Positions 10,423 through 20,917 of a stretch of DNA of 34,323 bases are shown here, piece by piece. Source of the stretch: Irineochytrium annulatum (taxonomy: Eukaryota > Chytridiomycota > Chytridiomycetes > Chytridiales > Chytridiaceae); NCBI GenBank assembly GCA_027600665.1, contig JADGJL010000184.1:1-34323 (forward strand). Direction: 5' to 3'. The notes beneath the pieces are model-generated. The model was not told where the DNA came from, searched no databases, and was given only the letters and a program-made list of their open reading frames with translations. The stretch's first letter is position 1. Each line of letters begins with the position of its first letter. The position numbers were made by a program, and so were the translations under genes.

Positions 10423-11953
10423 ATGCTCACCGTCGTCGCTCTCCTCGCGCTCCCGGCCCTCGTCCCCGCGATTCCCGTACTGACCTTTGATGAGACTGGT
10501 CTCGGCGGGACGATCACGGTCGGCCGGCGTGGTAACTGCGCTGGGACCGCGACCCCAGGCGTGAACGCCAGCCAGTTCCAGGGCAGCTTCTCGACTTACA
10601 ACTATTTCTCGGGCCATGGCGCGTGCGGGACGGCTTTGACGGGGGATATGGCGGTTGTCGCTGTTTCTTATCTTTATGTGAGTGACCCTATTTACAGTAT
10701 AATTTAGGACGTTGAGCTTGGCAATTGGACAAGAGAGTAGGGTTTTAGACATTGATGGCAGTGTTATAGTAGCTGAGCGAAGCGAGCTGTCCGTTTCCCT
10801 TTTCACCATGTAGATATGAACGAATAAAACTAATATACACTCTTTTCCCTTGCGAAACAAGTATGACCAGTTCACTCTCCACGGAAACTCGAACGACAAC
10901 CCCCTCTGCGGCCAATGTATCTCCATCACGGGCCCCTACGGCACAACGACCGCGACCATCGTTGACTCGTGCGGCTCCTGCTGCGGCGGCGGTCTCGACA
11001 TGGCCCCGTCCGTCTTCAACAAGCTCGGACCAACCACCACGGGACACATCTCCGTCACGTGGACATTCTGCAGCGGTAAAGCCCCCGTACTGCCCGGCAC
11101 GGGCTCCACTCCCGCCGTTACGTCCAAAACCGTGTCCACCCCAACCACCGTCGGTGCGACTCCGACGTCCTCCGGCACGGGGTCACCGCCAACGACGCCA
11201 ACCTCCGGCTCGTGTCCCTCCACGTCATGCACCAACGGCTCGCTCCAATGCCCCGGCGCGTCAAGCCCGTTCTTCTGCCAGTGCAACTCCTCCTCCAAGT
11301 GGATCAAGCAATCCTGCAACCCGGGCCTCGTGTGCACCGGCTCCGGCTCCTCCGTCAATTGCGAGTTCCCTGCGGGTGGTGCCGCGACACCATCTGCTAC
11401 ACCGAAATCCACGCCGACTTCCACACCGAAATCGACGCCGACGACCACGCCGAAATCCACGCCCTCGACCACGCCGAAGTCCACGCCCTCGACCACACCG
11501 AAGTCTACGCCGACGGCCACACCAAAATCCACGCCGACGGTCACACCGATATCCACCCCGAAATCCACTCCCTCCGCGACGCCGAAGGTTACCCCCAAGG
11601 CCGCGACGCCGAGCAAGTCTCCGGCCAGTCCCGCCGCGACGACGCATACGTCGACACCCACGAGCGCGCACCCGTCCACCCCTGCCGCGACGACGACCCC
11701 TCACCGCTCAACTCCGACCACCACCACCCCGAAACCATCCTCCGCCTCCACCCCACCCAAATCAATCTCGGCTGCCTCCGCCGCCTCATGCCCCGCTGGA
11801 GGCTGCACGGTCGGCTGGTACGCCTGCCCGGTTGGCGGCGGCGCGTTCCTGTGTCATTGCGGGACGGCGGGTGAGTGGGTGGAGCAGGCGTGTGCGAGTG
11901 GCCGGTGCTTGGGGAGTGAGGTCGGGAGCGCGGATGGGAGGTTTTGTGGATGA
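10423..11953 (+). CDS. Secreted expansin-like (RlpA/barwin double-psi beta-barrel) protein with two Cys-rich C-terminal modules
   Basis: Expansin-like proteins loosen or bind wall polysaccharides without hydrolysing them. Exons 10423-10677 and 10862-11953 (intron GTGAGT..AAG) give 448 aa. A signal peptide (MLTVVALLALPALVPA) is followed by the double-psi barrel (about residues 20-155) with GRRGNCAGT, FSGHGACGTAL, NPLCGQCISITG, ATIVDSCGSCC and LDMAPSVFNKLG. Two short modules, about 203-255 (CPSTSCTNGSL..FFCQCNSSSKW..C) and 396-448 (CPAGGCTVGWYAC..FLCHCGTAGEW..C), flank a Thr/Pro/Ser linker built of TPKSTPT units. They resemble small chitin/carbohydrate-binding modules of the CBM19 type; that is inference. 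No YFP-type catalytic hydrolase domain is present. Likely role: modifying its own chitin wall or binding substrate; O-mannosylation of the linker is expected. Confidence 0.85.
11392..11600 (+). repeat. Imperfect 24-bp tandem repeats encoding TPKSTP(T/S)(T/A)
   Basis: Tandem units of about 24 bp such as ACGCCGAAATCCACGCCG(A/T) coding for 8-residue TPKSTPTx blocks in the linker of the expansin-like protein. Units diverge by synonymous and Ser/Thr/Ala changes. Confidence 0.8.
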
Positions 11954-13394
11954 TAGGGAGATGGAATTTTGGTGAAGAAGGGTTCAGTTTTAGTTTCGAC
12001 AGGACTTCTTTTTTTCAAACTCCAGTTTGTGTTCTATCTGCTTCCAGTTTTTGTTCTATCTGCTTCCAGTTTTTTTGTTCTATCTGCTTCCAGTTTGTCT
12101 TCTATCTGCCCCTGTAAAGGTCGGGATTCTTTGCTGTTATTTATTAAGATGCCATCTTGCCTGTTCATTCCCATTTATCCCCTTCACTTTTTTTATTATG
12201 CACAACCTCCTGCATCTCTCCGACTCAGCCCTCCACGCTCGCACTTACTTAGATGCACACTAATATTTTTTAATTTGCTCGTCTTTGCATTTGATTGCAA
12301 AAGTCTTACACATTTATTGTAATTGTTTTTGGCTTGAGGCCACCCTCTACGCTGTATACCTGACGGTGTTTTTCCACTAACCGTACGGACCTTTGATCGC
12401 TCTCTCGCAGTTCTGTGCTCATACCTTCTGTATCGCCCGACAGTGCGTAGATGGATACCTAAGCGGTGCTTGCCCAACCCCGTTAAGGACTCGTTTTTTA
12501 TGACCCGTTATCGTACATTCGTAATGTTTGCTGTTATTCAGTAATTGATTAATGACTTTTCACCTTAGTACGTAGTATTTGCATTGCACTTTCGTAAACC
12601 ATTAAGTTTATTTGTGAATAAATAATTCCTACAATCACTTCACTTTTACGTTGGTGCTCGAAATTTATTTTGGCCGCAGACCTCCGGGTTATTTTGCTTG
12701 CTAACAGTGAACGAATCTATGTGAAGCGCATACTTGCACATGATTGATATTGTTAACTACAACTCCTCGGATGTTGTTTAGCATAAGGCCTGTATCTCCC
12801 AATTTGACTAGCTTAAGCTGGTTATTACTCAATAATGCCTCTTGAAGGACTCTGCCCCGTTTCTATTTAACGAGGAAATAAATTCTTTGCGGCTTACGTT
12901 ATTTTAAAGCTGCAGCCGTTCGTTCATTATAGCCTCGAGGTATGTCTTATAACAAGGAAATGTACCCATCCGCTGATTAAAACAAAAATCACCGTTGAAG
13001 AAGTTTCTTTAAGGAAACTATGCTGGTTGCCAAATGTTGGGCAGTGCCTGCAGCAAAAAGCAAACCTGATGCTGGCGAACCCAGAAGAAACGCAAGACGG
13101 AGAAACGTGGAAGAAAAGCCAACCCGAATAACCCATAAGATGTGCAAAAGACAGAAATAGTGCTCGCTCGAAATTCACCAAGAGCTGGAAACAACTTAAT
13201 CCTAAGCAGGACCGGTAACGCAAACAAAAAAATGCATATCATGAGATTCGGAATTGAACGAAAGGAAACGGATAGATACGACAACCAACAAAACGAAGTA
13301 AACGGAATGTCAAATAAGAATTATAGAATGCAACCGGTAAATCATTCGGCGATATTTACTTAGCGGAGTAAGAGAACACTGATGCAAGTACACA
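11954..13394. other. Gene-poor AT-rich intergenic region
   Basis: About 1.4 kb between a + strand and a - strand gene that converge here. Apart from the tandem repeat at 12021-12110, I see only short ORFs with no recognisable content, AT-rich stretches (12500-12960) and no tRNA or rRNA. Confidence 0.5.
12021..12110. repeat. Four-copy 22-24-bp tandem repeat
   Basis: Four head-to-tail copies of a unit TCCAGTTT(n)TTCTATCTGC(T/C), starting near 12021, 12043, 12065 and 12089. They differ in T-run length and at one or two other positions. It lies 70-160 bp downstream of the expansin-like stop codon, in the likely 3' region. Confidence 0.85.
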
Positions 13395-16300
13395 TCAGCG
13401 GCTCCACCAGCCCTTCACCGCCGCCCACGACTGACTTGCAAACCCGAAACTGTTCTCAGCCACCTTGCTCGCGGCGGCCACGACGCTCTCTATCACCGAC
13501 TCGCTGCCAACACCACTACTGCCCTTCACTTCCGTCGCAGCCTCACGCTCACTGACGCCGTACAGTTCCATCTTCACCTTCACAAGGCGCGCCACCAGCA
13601 GCTCCTTCGCTTCGTCAGTGTTCTCCCCCATTTTCTCCACCAATCGCCCTAAGGTCTGCTCCACATTCGGATGCGCGTCGCCGCCGTATATGCCACATTG
13701 CACCTCTAATAGCTCCGTTAAGCGCTGCACGCTGTCGCCGTCGTCCCCGGCCGTTTCGGCCAGTCGAAGAAGATTTGTCAAGACGCGCGCGATGTCGGCC
13801 TGGCTAGCGCCCGTAAGTGTCCTCAGGATGGTAAGACAGTTAGTGAGCGAAACGCGCGCAGCGTCGGGCTCCCCATTCTCCGTGTGCTCTTCCGCAGTCT
13901 CTTCGTAAACGAACGCCAGCTGACGCATAGCCCAAGGCGCCTCCAACCCTGCGAGCGCGTCCTCAACCTGCTTGTAGCGAGCGAGCGACGTCGCCACGTC
14001 CCCTTTTACCCTTGCTAGTTTTGCAAGGTCAACCATCACGGCGACTTCCCCCTCCGACCTTTCGGCTGCCGCCTCAGCGCGATGGCATTCCAGCGCGGAT
14101 AGCCAGTACCCCTCCGCGGCTCCCAAGTCTCCACTGATCTTAGCGAGCGTCCCAAGGCGAGAGAAGGCCGTTGTGAAAGTCAAGTTATTGAAACCGGAGG
14201 CGACGCTATTCGAGTCGCTGTATGGCTGCGGGAAATTTTCGAGCGCGTCGCGGTAGAGGGTCTGCGCTAAGATGAAGTCGCCGGAATTGAACGCTTCGTC
14301 AGCCTGGTCCAAGAGTTTAGACTCGTTGTTCGGCGTGGCCACCTTGCCATCTAGGACAGCTGACTCCACGTCAGCATTCGCCGCGGCCGCGTCGATGCTA
14401 TCGGTTATTGCCGCAGTAGGGACCCCATTCACGGATGCCGCGGTCTCATTGTCGAAAACCGTATTCGCGACTGCCGCCGCGGTGATGTTGTTGTCACTCA
14501 AATCAGCGGGAGTCTCATTGATGATGATATCTGCAATGTCGCTGGCCTCGCTGGTGTCGACACCATAGGTGTGGTCAGCTCCTATCACAACTTTGCTGCT
14601 ATATGATTGAGCTGGCACCTCAACGACAATAGCCGCCGCGGCCCCGCTGCCATCAGCTAATCCAGGAGCAGAAGTTTCATCGAGAATATTGTCAGTGATG
14701 TCGACGGTTTCGCTGGTTTCAACAGCGGTGGCATCTGTTCCAACTGTGCTACTGTCGGTGCTAGTGTTAAGGGCGACAGCGGGAGTCTCATCAACGACAA
14801 CCGCTGAGAATTTGTTGTCAATGTCGACGATGGCGGTGACGCTGCCCTTAGGCCCGAGAACCGCAGACTCATCAATGACAGCTAGAGTGCTGCCTCCTTC
14901 GCTGACCACTAAATTTGAAATCTCATTGTTAGCATCGGCGACAGCAGCTCGGTCGGTGCTAAGTGAGGAAGCGGCCTCAGCGGCCTTCTCTGCCGCGTCG
15001 ATAAGCGCCATGTATGCATCCACTTTGTCGGGATAATCGTCAACCTTTAACAAAAGCACGTCAACTTGAAGCCATTTTTCAAGGCGGCTACTCACATCAA
15101 TGCCTGTCCAGCAAACCTCCTTTGCCCTGTCACACATTCCCAGTTTGATCAAAAGCGGTATAAGATCATCTACCAGCTCGAGAGTTTCGGGTCCGAATCA
15201 TCGATGGAGGGGGAAAGATCAAACGCCTTCTCGAAAGCCTTAAGCGCTCGTTCCTCATATCCGTCCAACGAGAGCATACACCTTCCGGCGTCCTGATATG
15301 CTACAATGGTTGCCATCTCGTACCTGCCCAGCACAACGTGAGATCGCAGCATGTTGCGCTCCACCAGATCGGCAGCTTGGGCATGCTGACCCAGGGCTCT
15401 ATAACCATCAGCGACCTCTAGCAACATTTCGCGTATAGCCGATTCCTTAAAGTCGAAATTTTGCCGGCTTGCGGGAGGGAATCCTAGTACGTCGTCTGGG
15501 TCCCGTGAGAGCGGACCGCCGTCGTCCGTCAGGACCTTCACGTGGACTTCAATCGCCTTCGCCAACCTCCCCGCCCCCTTAAAAATTGCGAAAACTTTCC
15601 TTGCGACGTCCACCGTGTCGTTGGACAACGGCCCAGTCGCGATAAACAGCACGCTTAACAACAGATCGTAGTACTTCCAAGCATTGTCAAGATCGTCCAG
15701 GTCGCGATACACATCCGCGAGGCTCTCTATGACAACAACAGTTCGGCCGTCGCCGAGTCCCACGAGCGTGTTCCATTTCTGAAAGAGAAAGGTGAGGATA
15801 GGCACGGCTTTGGCGAGCTCCTTCGACTCGATATGGAGAGTGGCAAGGTTTTGCATAAATTTGAGTGTTTGCGCGTCATCGTCGCCGGCCGCCGCAATTT
15901 GGAGCTTTAAGCAAGTTACAAAGGTGCAGCATGATTAAAGGCAAAGAAAGGAAATCATACCTCAATGCACTCCTTGTAAGTCTTCTCAGATTCTTCCCAC
16001 TTTCCTAGAGCCTTATAGAATGCAGCGCAGTTGTTCAGCGCCCTCACCGTTCGCGGGTGAGATGGCCCGAAGAGCTTCTTGCTGTTCTCGTAGCACTCGG
16101 TGAACAGCGGGGCAGCCTCATCGTTGCGGTTCAACGCGCGATAACACCCACTCAGCCCGTTGACCAACATCAGCGTCGTAGGATGCACATCGCCGTTCTT
16201 TCTCCGAGAAGAAGCAAGGGCCTCAATATATAGGGCCTCGGCACGTTCATTCTCGCCCCGCTGACAAAACACTGCAGCAAGATCGTTGGCGAGATCCACG

Positions 16301-17670
16301 GCGTCGTACGCGTTGCCAGGCTCGTCTGCCACGGTTCCGTTTCTCTGCATCTCCATTACTTCCAGGAATAAGGGCTCCGCTGCGTCGTACGCCTGCTGGT
16401 GAAACTTAAGGACTCCATAACCATGCAGCGCTTCCGTAAGCTTTGCGCCGCGCATGTTGGCATTGTAACCTGCGTTCTCGTCATGAAGATTTCGACGCAT
16501 TCCGGAGATGCATTCAACGTAAAGAATCTCCGCGCGGGCAAAATTACCCTTCTGCACACAGGCGTTGGCGACCTGTTGCTTCATGACAAGCGCCGGGAAG
16601 TTGTCGTCCTCCCCTCTGTCTGAAAGCCTGGCCACGGTCGCCTCTGCCAGCTCCAGCGCTTCCGCGCCCCTCCCGAGGAACTGCAACACCGACACTAAGC
16701 TCGAGGCGGACTCCAACGTGTCACGGCTCCCCTCCCCGAGCAGCCGCCTCGCCGACTCATAGATCTGGCGGAAAACAATCTCCGCGTCCGCATACTTCCC
16801 CTGACGGATCAGCTCCCTTCCTACTTTATGCATGGACTCAATCGCGTCCCTGCTAAGGCCATCCTCTTTCCTATCGTTTTCAGCAGCAAGTCCGCGTCCA
16901 TCCGTTGCCTTCACCACCGCACTCTCCACAATTATTCCCATGGTATTCTTCATCCATGTGCCCCACACCGAGTTAAACACGAGCTTATTCAAGCTCGGAA
17001 TGTCCGTCAGCTGGTAAATGACTTGAAAAATCTTGTCCCTGTCATCCGGATTCGTCGCCACCGCATGCTCACACGACAGATCACTAGCGCGAGCGAAGAA
17101 CGCGTCCCCGCTGAACCGCATCGCCATCTCGAAATGCTTGGCCTCTCGCGGGGTCATCGACACGTGGAAGTTGCTCTTCGTCTCAAAGGCCGCCATCACC
17201 TCGAAGATGCACCAGGCTCGCGTTAGGGGTACGGGGTCGTACCACGGTTGCACGACCATGATGACGTTTTGGATGGTCTTCACAGCCGTCATGAACGTCG
17301 TCTCCCACCAGTGGAAGGGCTTGTTCGCCGTGTTGTGCTGGGAGTTGCTGAACATGTCGAACCAGATGACGACCTCGTGCGCGGGTAGCTTGTGCTGGGT
17401 GGCGAAGAAGTGGTCGATGGCCTCGACGACGTCAATGAACTGGTAACGCCAAGCGTGCGAGATAAAGTGTGTCGATTCCGCGACCACGTCAGTGCGGTTG
17501 AGGAGTAGCATTGTGTCAATAAATGATTTTTGGGTCGACTGGGTAAGCGGCTTGATGAATAGGGCAGAGATGTCTTCAGTCTTGAGCGATCTCAGATTGT
17601 CGCGACCGCCGAAGGCTTCGATGAGATCGTGAACGAAGGAGAGCCGAACACCGAGCGTTGTCATAGCCAT
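13395..17670 (-). CDS. Kinesin-light-chain-like TPR protein with N-terminal 'FISHAW' module; apparent frameshift
   Basis: Exon 1 (17670-15961) holds an N-terminal module and TPRs; exon 2 starts at 15904 (intron GTATGA..AAG, phase 0). The module (residues 1-240) begins MAMTTLGVRLSFV and has FISHAW at 69-74, VIWFD at 101-105, PW at 142-143, PLTRAWC at 148-154 and Glu157. I know this arrangement from chytrid, oomycete and algal proteins usually labelled kinesin light chain or TPR_12. After residue 300 come tandem TPRs of the KLC type (for example ALYIEALASSRRKNGDVHP, NCAAFYKALGKWEESEKTY). A low-complexity segment rich in DETPA/NETPA-like units (about 14330-15000) separates the last TPRs from the C-terminal end GWWSR. 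The reading frame breaks between 15198 and 15172. The sequence does not show the function; a TPR scaffold with a possible TIR-like domain is the best description. Confidence 0.8.
14330..15010 (-). repeat. Degenerate low-complexity repeat segment in the FISHAW-TPR gene
   Basis: Roughly 220 residues composed mostly of A, D, S, T, V, I, N and E. Units of the type D-I-x-D-x-(I/V)-x-(N/D)-E-T-(P/S)-A recur: VDIDNKFSAVVVDETPA, VDITDNILDETSA, SDIADIIINETPA. It interrupts an otherwise regular TPR array and is probably disordered. Confidence 0.6.
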
Positions 17671-17719
17671 TGGATCCTGATAAATTTTGTGAGGAGGAAA
17701 GTCATTTAATAATAAATGC

Positions 17720-19280
17720 CTACAGTTGAAACCATCGAAGGACCGTCCTGATCCTCCGTATAGCTGCTGCTGCGGCCTGCAGTGATATCACTTTTAGTTG
17801 AAGAATATCACCGCTTCGAGCAAGTGTCCAACCTATGCTTGCTAAATCCGGCATCTCCGCAGGCATCACAAAGGCGACCTCGGCGTCACGATGCTTGTCC
17901 GCGTACCATTTATTGAATGGTTCCGCAGACTCAGTGTACCTGCCCATTTTAAAGTACACCGAGAGGACCATGACCCTCGCCTCCCCAACGTACTCGGACT
18001 CCTCCAACGACAGCGCCGCAATCTCCTTAAACCCCTTCTCCGCAGCCTCAAACTCCCCGCACTCGTAGTACAGCATGGATCTGACGAACATAAAGCCGCG
18101 CGAGATGTCCGCGCGCTCACCGTCCGCCATGTCAATGGTCCCCACCAGCGGCTCGTATTTGTCGCAGACCCTCCGCGCTACGTCGCGGCTGCTTTCAAAT
18201 CGTGCGTGCACCTTTGCCGTGAGACATGCAGCCCGTAGTGTGTCGACGCCAACGACTGGGTCCATTTCCGGTAGCTCCAACAGCTCGTTGCAGATCGCCA
18301 TCGCGTCAGCGTAGTCCGCAGCAGCCTCCTTCGCCCACGCCAGCTTGTACATATACCCGACCGCCTTCGGCCCGCCGCGTCCCTCAGCCTCCACCGCCTT
18401 CTTGTGAAGCCCCTCGAACGTGACGGCAGCATTGGCGTACTCCCGCGTCTTGATGAACAGCTCCGCCATGTCCTCGAGGGCCAAGACTAAGTCGGCGTGT
18501 TTGCCGTTGCTGGTGGTGATATACGCCGTAAACGTTTCTCGCGAGAGGTCAAGGTCGCCGTTACGCAGGTAGGCCGTCGCTAGCCACCGCTGGACGCTGA
18601 GGGTGAAGTCGTCGGAGGCGGCGAAGAGTTCGCATGCGTGGGTGTAAAGTGCTTTGAGCTCAGCGACGGCGGCTTCGGGCCGGCCGCCGAGAAGTTGAAC
18701 GCGGGCGTTTGTGAGCTGGGCCGACATGGTCATACGGTGGCTCGGTCCGATGCTTTCGTGCTGGAGCATGCATGTGAGGCATTGCTCAACGTCGCGGGCG
18801 GCGGCGTCCGGGTTGTTCATGTCTACATAACTGGCGGACGTAACACTCAGTCTTGGCGAGCATATTGAGTAATCGAACTTACAGCGCCGCTTGCTCTCCT
18901 AATCGATCCAGCACGCCTTCATCCTCGAGGGCCGCCGCACCTGCCGTTTGGGCGTCCAGGACCGCGGTGTATTGGGTCAGGGCCTCCGTCAGCCGGCCTT
19001 CTTGGCGGTAGCGGGAACCGGTGTTCCACTCCGGCGGCGTGGGCAAGGACGGCTCAACCTCCGCGAGATTGCCTTTTTGGCGATGGGAGGTGACAACGGA
19101 CGCCACGACCTCGTTCATGTCCCGGCCCGCAAGCACAGCGAGCAGCATGTTGCTGGCCAACGCGTCCGCCCCGGCTGCCGTCACCCCAGACTCGGGGGTT
19201 TCGGCAGCCGGCGAGTTGGACGCCGCCGCGGCCGTGAACGCGCCGTGCTCGTCCAGGTCGAGGATGGACATGTTTGACAA
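17720..19280 (-). CDS. TPR-repeat protein immediately upstream of the FISHAW-TPR gene
   Basis: Exons 19280-18883 and 18830-17720 join in phase (GTAAGT..CCAG; EQAAL|YVDMNNPD) and give 502 aa. The N-terminus (MSNMSILDLDEHG) is Ala/Ser-rich and disordered to about residue 85. The rest is helical with TPR-like hairpins: YRQEGRLTEALTQYTAVLD, WLATAYLRNGDLDLSRETF, EDMAELFIKTREYANAAV, MLYYECGEFEAAEKGFKEI and VYFKMGRYTESAEPFNKWY. No other domain is seen. The stop lies only 49 bp before the next gene's ATG on the same strand, too short for a normal terminator plus promoter. A splice from codon-phase-0 sites near 17752 or 17788 to the acceptor at 17676/17677 would fuse both into one protein with the FISHAW module in the middle, but those donors (GTCCTT, GTGATA) are poor. 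Function unknown. Confidence 0.75.
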
Positions 19281-19490
19281 GGCGGACGTTGTTGACTCAG
19301 CCCATTAGTGCAATGTTTCATTTTCACGTTACAAGCCATCACGACGGAGCATCGCGGAGATGGGCGGGGGTAAATCACTTCAATGGACGCGATGGAAATC
19401 CAGGGCGGTCTCTTGTGATGTGATAAACATCTTCGCTTATTCGCGACACGCAACCGCGACGCACGCGTCTCTTCACGCAAGGCAACGACG
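19281..19490. promoter_or_regulatory. Short divergent promoter between TPR gene and CIMIP2 gene
   Basis: 210 bp separate the two start codons, which face away from each other, so both genes must start transcription here. No clear TATA box; a GGCGGGGG run near 19360 and the sequence CAACGACG before the + strand ATG are the only features I can point to. Confidence 0.5.
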
Positions 19491-20917
19491 ATGATCGCGA
19501 CGGAGGAGACCACGTCGTTCCCCCCGCCCCTGCCGGGCTTCGCGGGCTTCATCCCGAGCCTGAAGTACGAGTACGGCGTCACGTACGGGAACGCCACGCG
19601 CCATATCCTGGCAACGGACCCGTCGCTCAAGCAGGGCGAGGTGAGACGTGTCCCGTGGGCATCGTTACGCGACGCGCTCTTCCTGACCTCGGGGTTTGCA
19701 GGTTCAGCGCGAGTACGCCAGGAGGGTCGCCGAGTTGCGCGCTCAAAGGCAACCCGCCGAGCCCAGAGTAAGGGAGGAGGACGTCTGGAAGGGAAAGCAG
19801 AAGTACACCACGGCAGACGATAGATTCAGCTTGTGAGCACCCCGTTTTACCTAGCCAAAGTAACGCGTGTCGCTAAAACTCCTTTCTTCTGACTCTTCTA
19901 AGCCCGCCAGTTCCTGGATACACAGGTTTGTTCACAGTTCGTAACCGCGTCAAGTGGTAACAGTCGTTTTGCAGGTTACATTCCGCGGTCGCAGGAGCAC
20001 TTTGGGAGGCCATATGGTAAGCGGGGACAACCTCTCGACGCGTCATCACGTTGGGACTGACCGTATAATGTAGTTGAGACGACAAACGCGTCTCTTGCCG
20101 ACTTTATGCAGATGCTGAAGTCAAAGGCGGAGCTTCCGGCCCGCGTGCAGGCCATTAAAGACCAGCAGAAGCCCAGGGTGGTCGAGCGGCACGTCGAGAG
20201 GCACCAAGAGGAGCACTCGGGGCACGCACATGGACGCCACGTCGCGGCTAAGCGCGGTGCTGTTGGTGGCGACAAGCCGTCGTTCGCTTACTCAGCCGCC
20301 TCGAGCCCGATCGACTACAAGAGCCCGTATAAGCTTCCGGCTGGTCACCCTGAAAAGACGTTCATCTCCGGCTACACTGGATTCGTTTCCCGGCTTCAGA
20401 ACCACTTTGGCGAGGTATGCTTTCGAAATAATGCAACCCCAAACTCCTAACGCGCTCTGTGTTAGCCATACTCGGACAGCGTGAGGAAGGCCATCGACGA
20501 ATTCACGGCGCCGAAGCAGCCCCGCGGCGCGTCGAAGGAGGCCGAGCGCAGGGTGAAGACTAACCCGATTCCGGGCTTCACGGGCTTCGTGCCGGGCAGC
20601 AAGTACGGCTTCGCCACCACGTTCGGGAAGACAACGGAGATCGCGTACGAAAACTTCAACAACCGGGACGAGAAGGGCAACAAGCATGCGATGGGTGCGC
20701 CGCTCCCGCGCAAGCAGTTGTCCGAGAGCCAGCCGATTCCGGGGTATAAGGGACATAGTGAGTCAACGCTTTATTGGGGGGCTCACTGCATACTTAACAA
20801 GGCTATTTCACAGTTCCGAACTACATCTTTGCCGCGGAGAGGTCCTATGGAGTCAGCTCGAAGGAGTGCATCAAGGAGTTCGTGAGGCAGAAGAACGAAG
20901 GGACCATCAGGGTTTAA
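19491..20917 (+). CDS. CIMIP2: Ciliary microtubule inner protein 2 (FAM166/UPF0605 family)
   Basis: CIMIP2/FAM166 proteins bind the lumen of axonemal doublet microtubules in motile cilia. Exons 19491-19640, 19702-19832, 19903-19925, 19975-20016, 20074-20414, 20466-20757 and 20814-20917 join in phase to 360 aa. The family motif PGYxGFxPxxxxxxGxxY occurs five times: LPGFAGFIPSLKYEYGVTYG, VPGYTGYIPRSQEHFGRPY, ISGYTGFVSRLQNHFGEPYS, IPGFTGFVPGSKYGFATTFG and IPGYKGHIPNYIFAAERSYG. The fourth copy carries the best match; the last has His where Phe is usual. The 23- and 42-nt exons 3 and 4 encode one repeat split by an intron. An AATAAA at 20969-20974 is a likely poly(A) signal. Its presence implies a motile zoospore stage. 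Family call is strong; the exact paralogue is not. Confidence 0.92.

Noticed and set aside
10863..11975. 370-codon Arg/Pro-rich + strand ORF overlapping the expansin-like exon in another frame
   Set aside because: It is a frame shadow caused by the GC-rich Thr/Pro repeat; it has no domain, and the expansin frame has signal peptide, barrel and Cys modules.
12320..13390. Possible transposon remnant in the AT-rich spacer
   Set aside because: No terminal inverted repeats, target duplications, or transposase/reverse transcriptase motifs were visible in the short ORFs.
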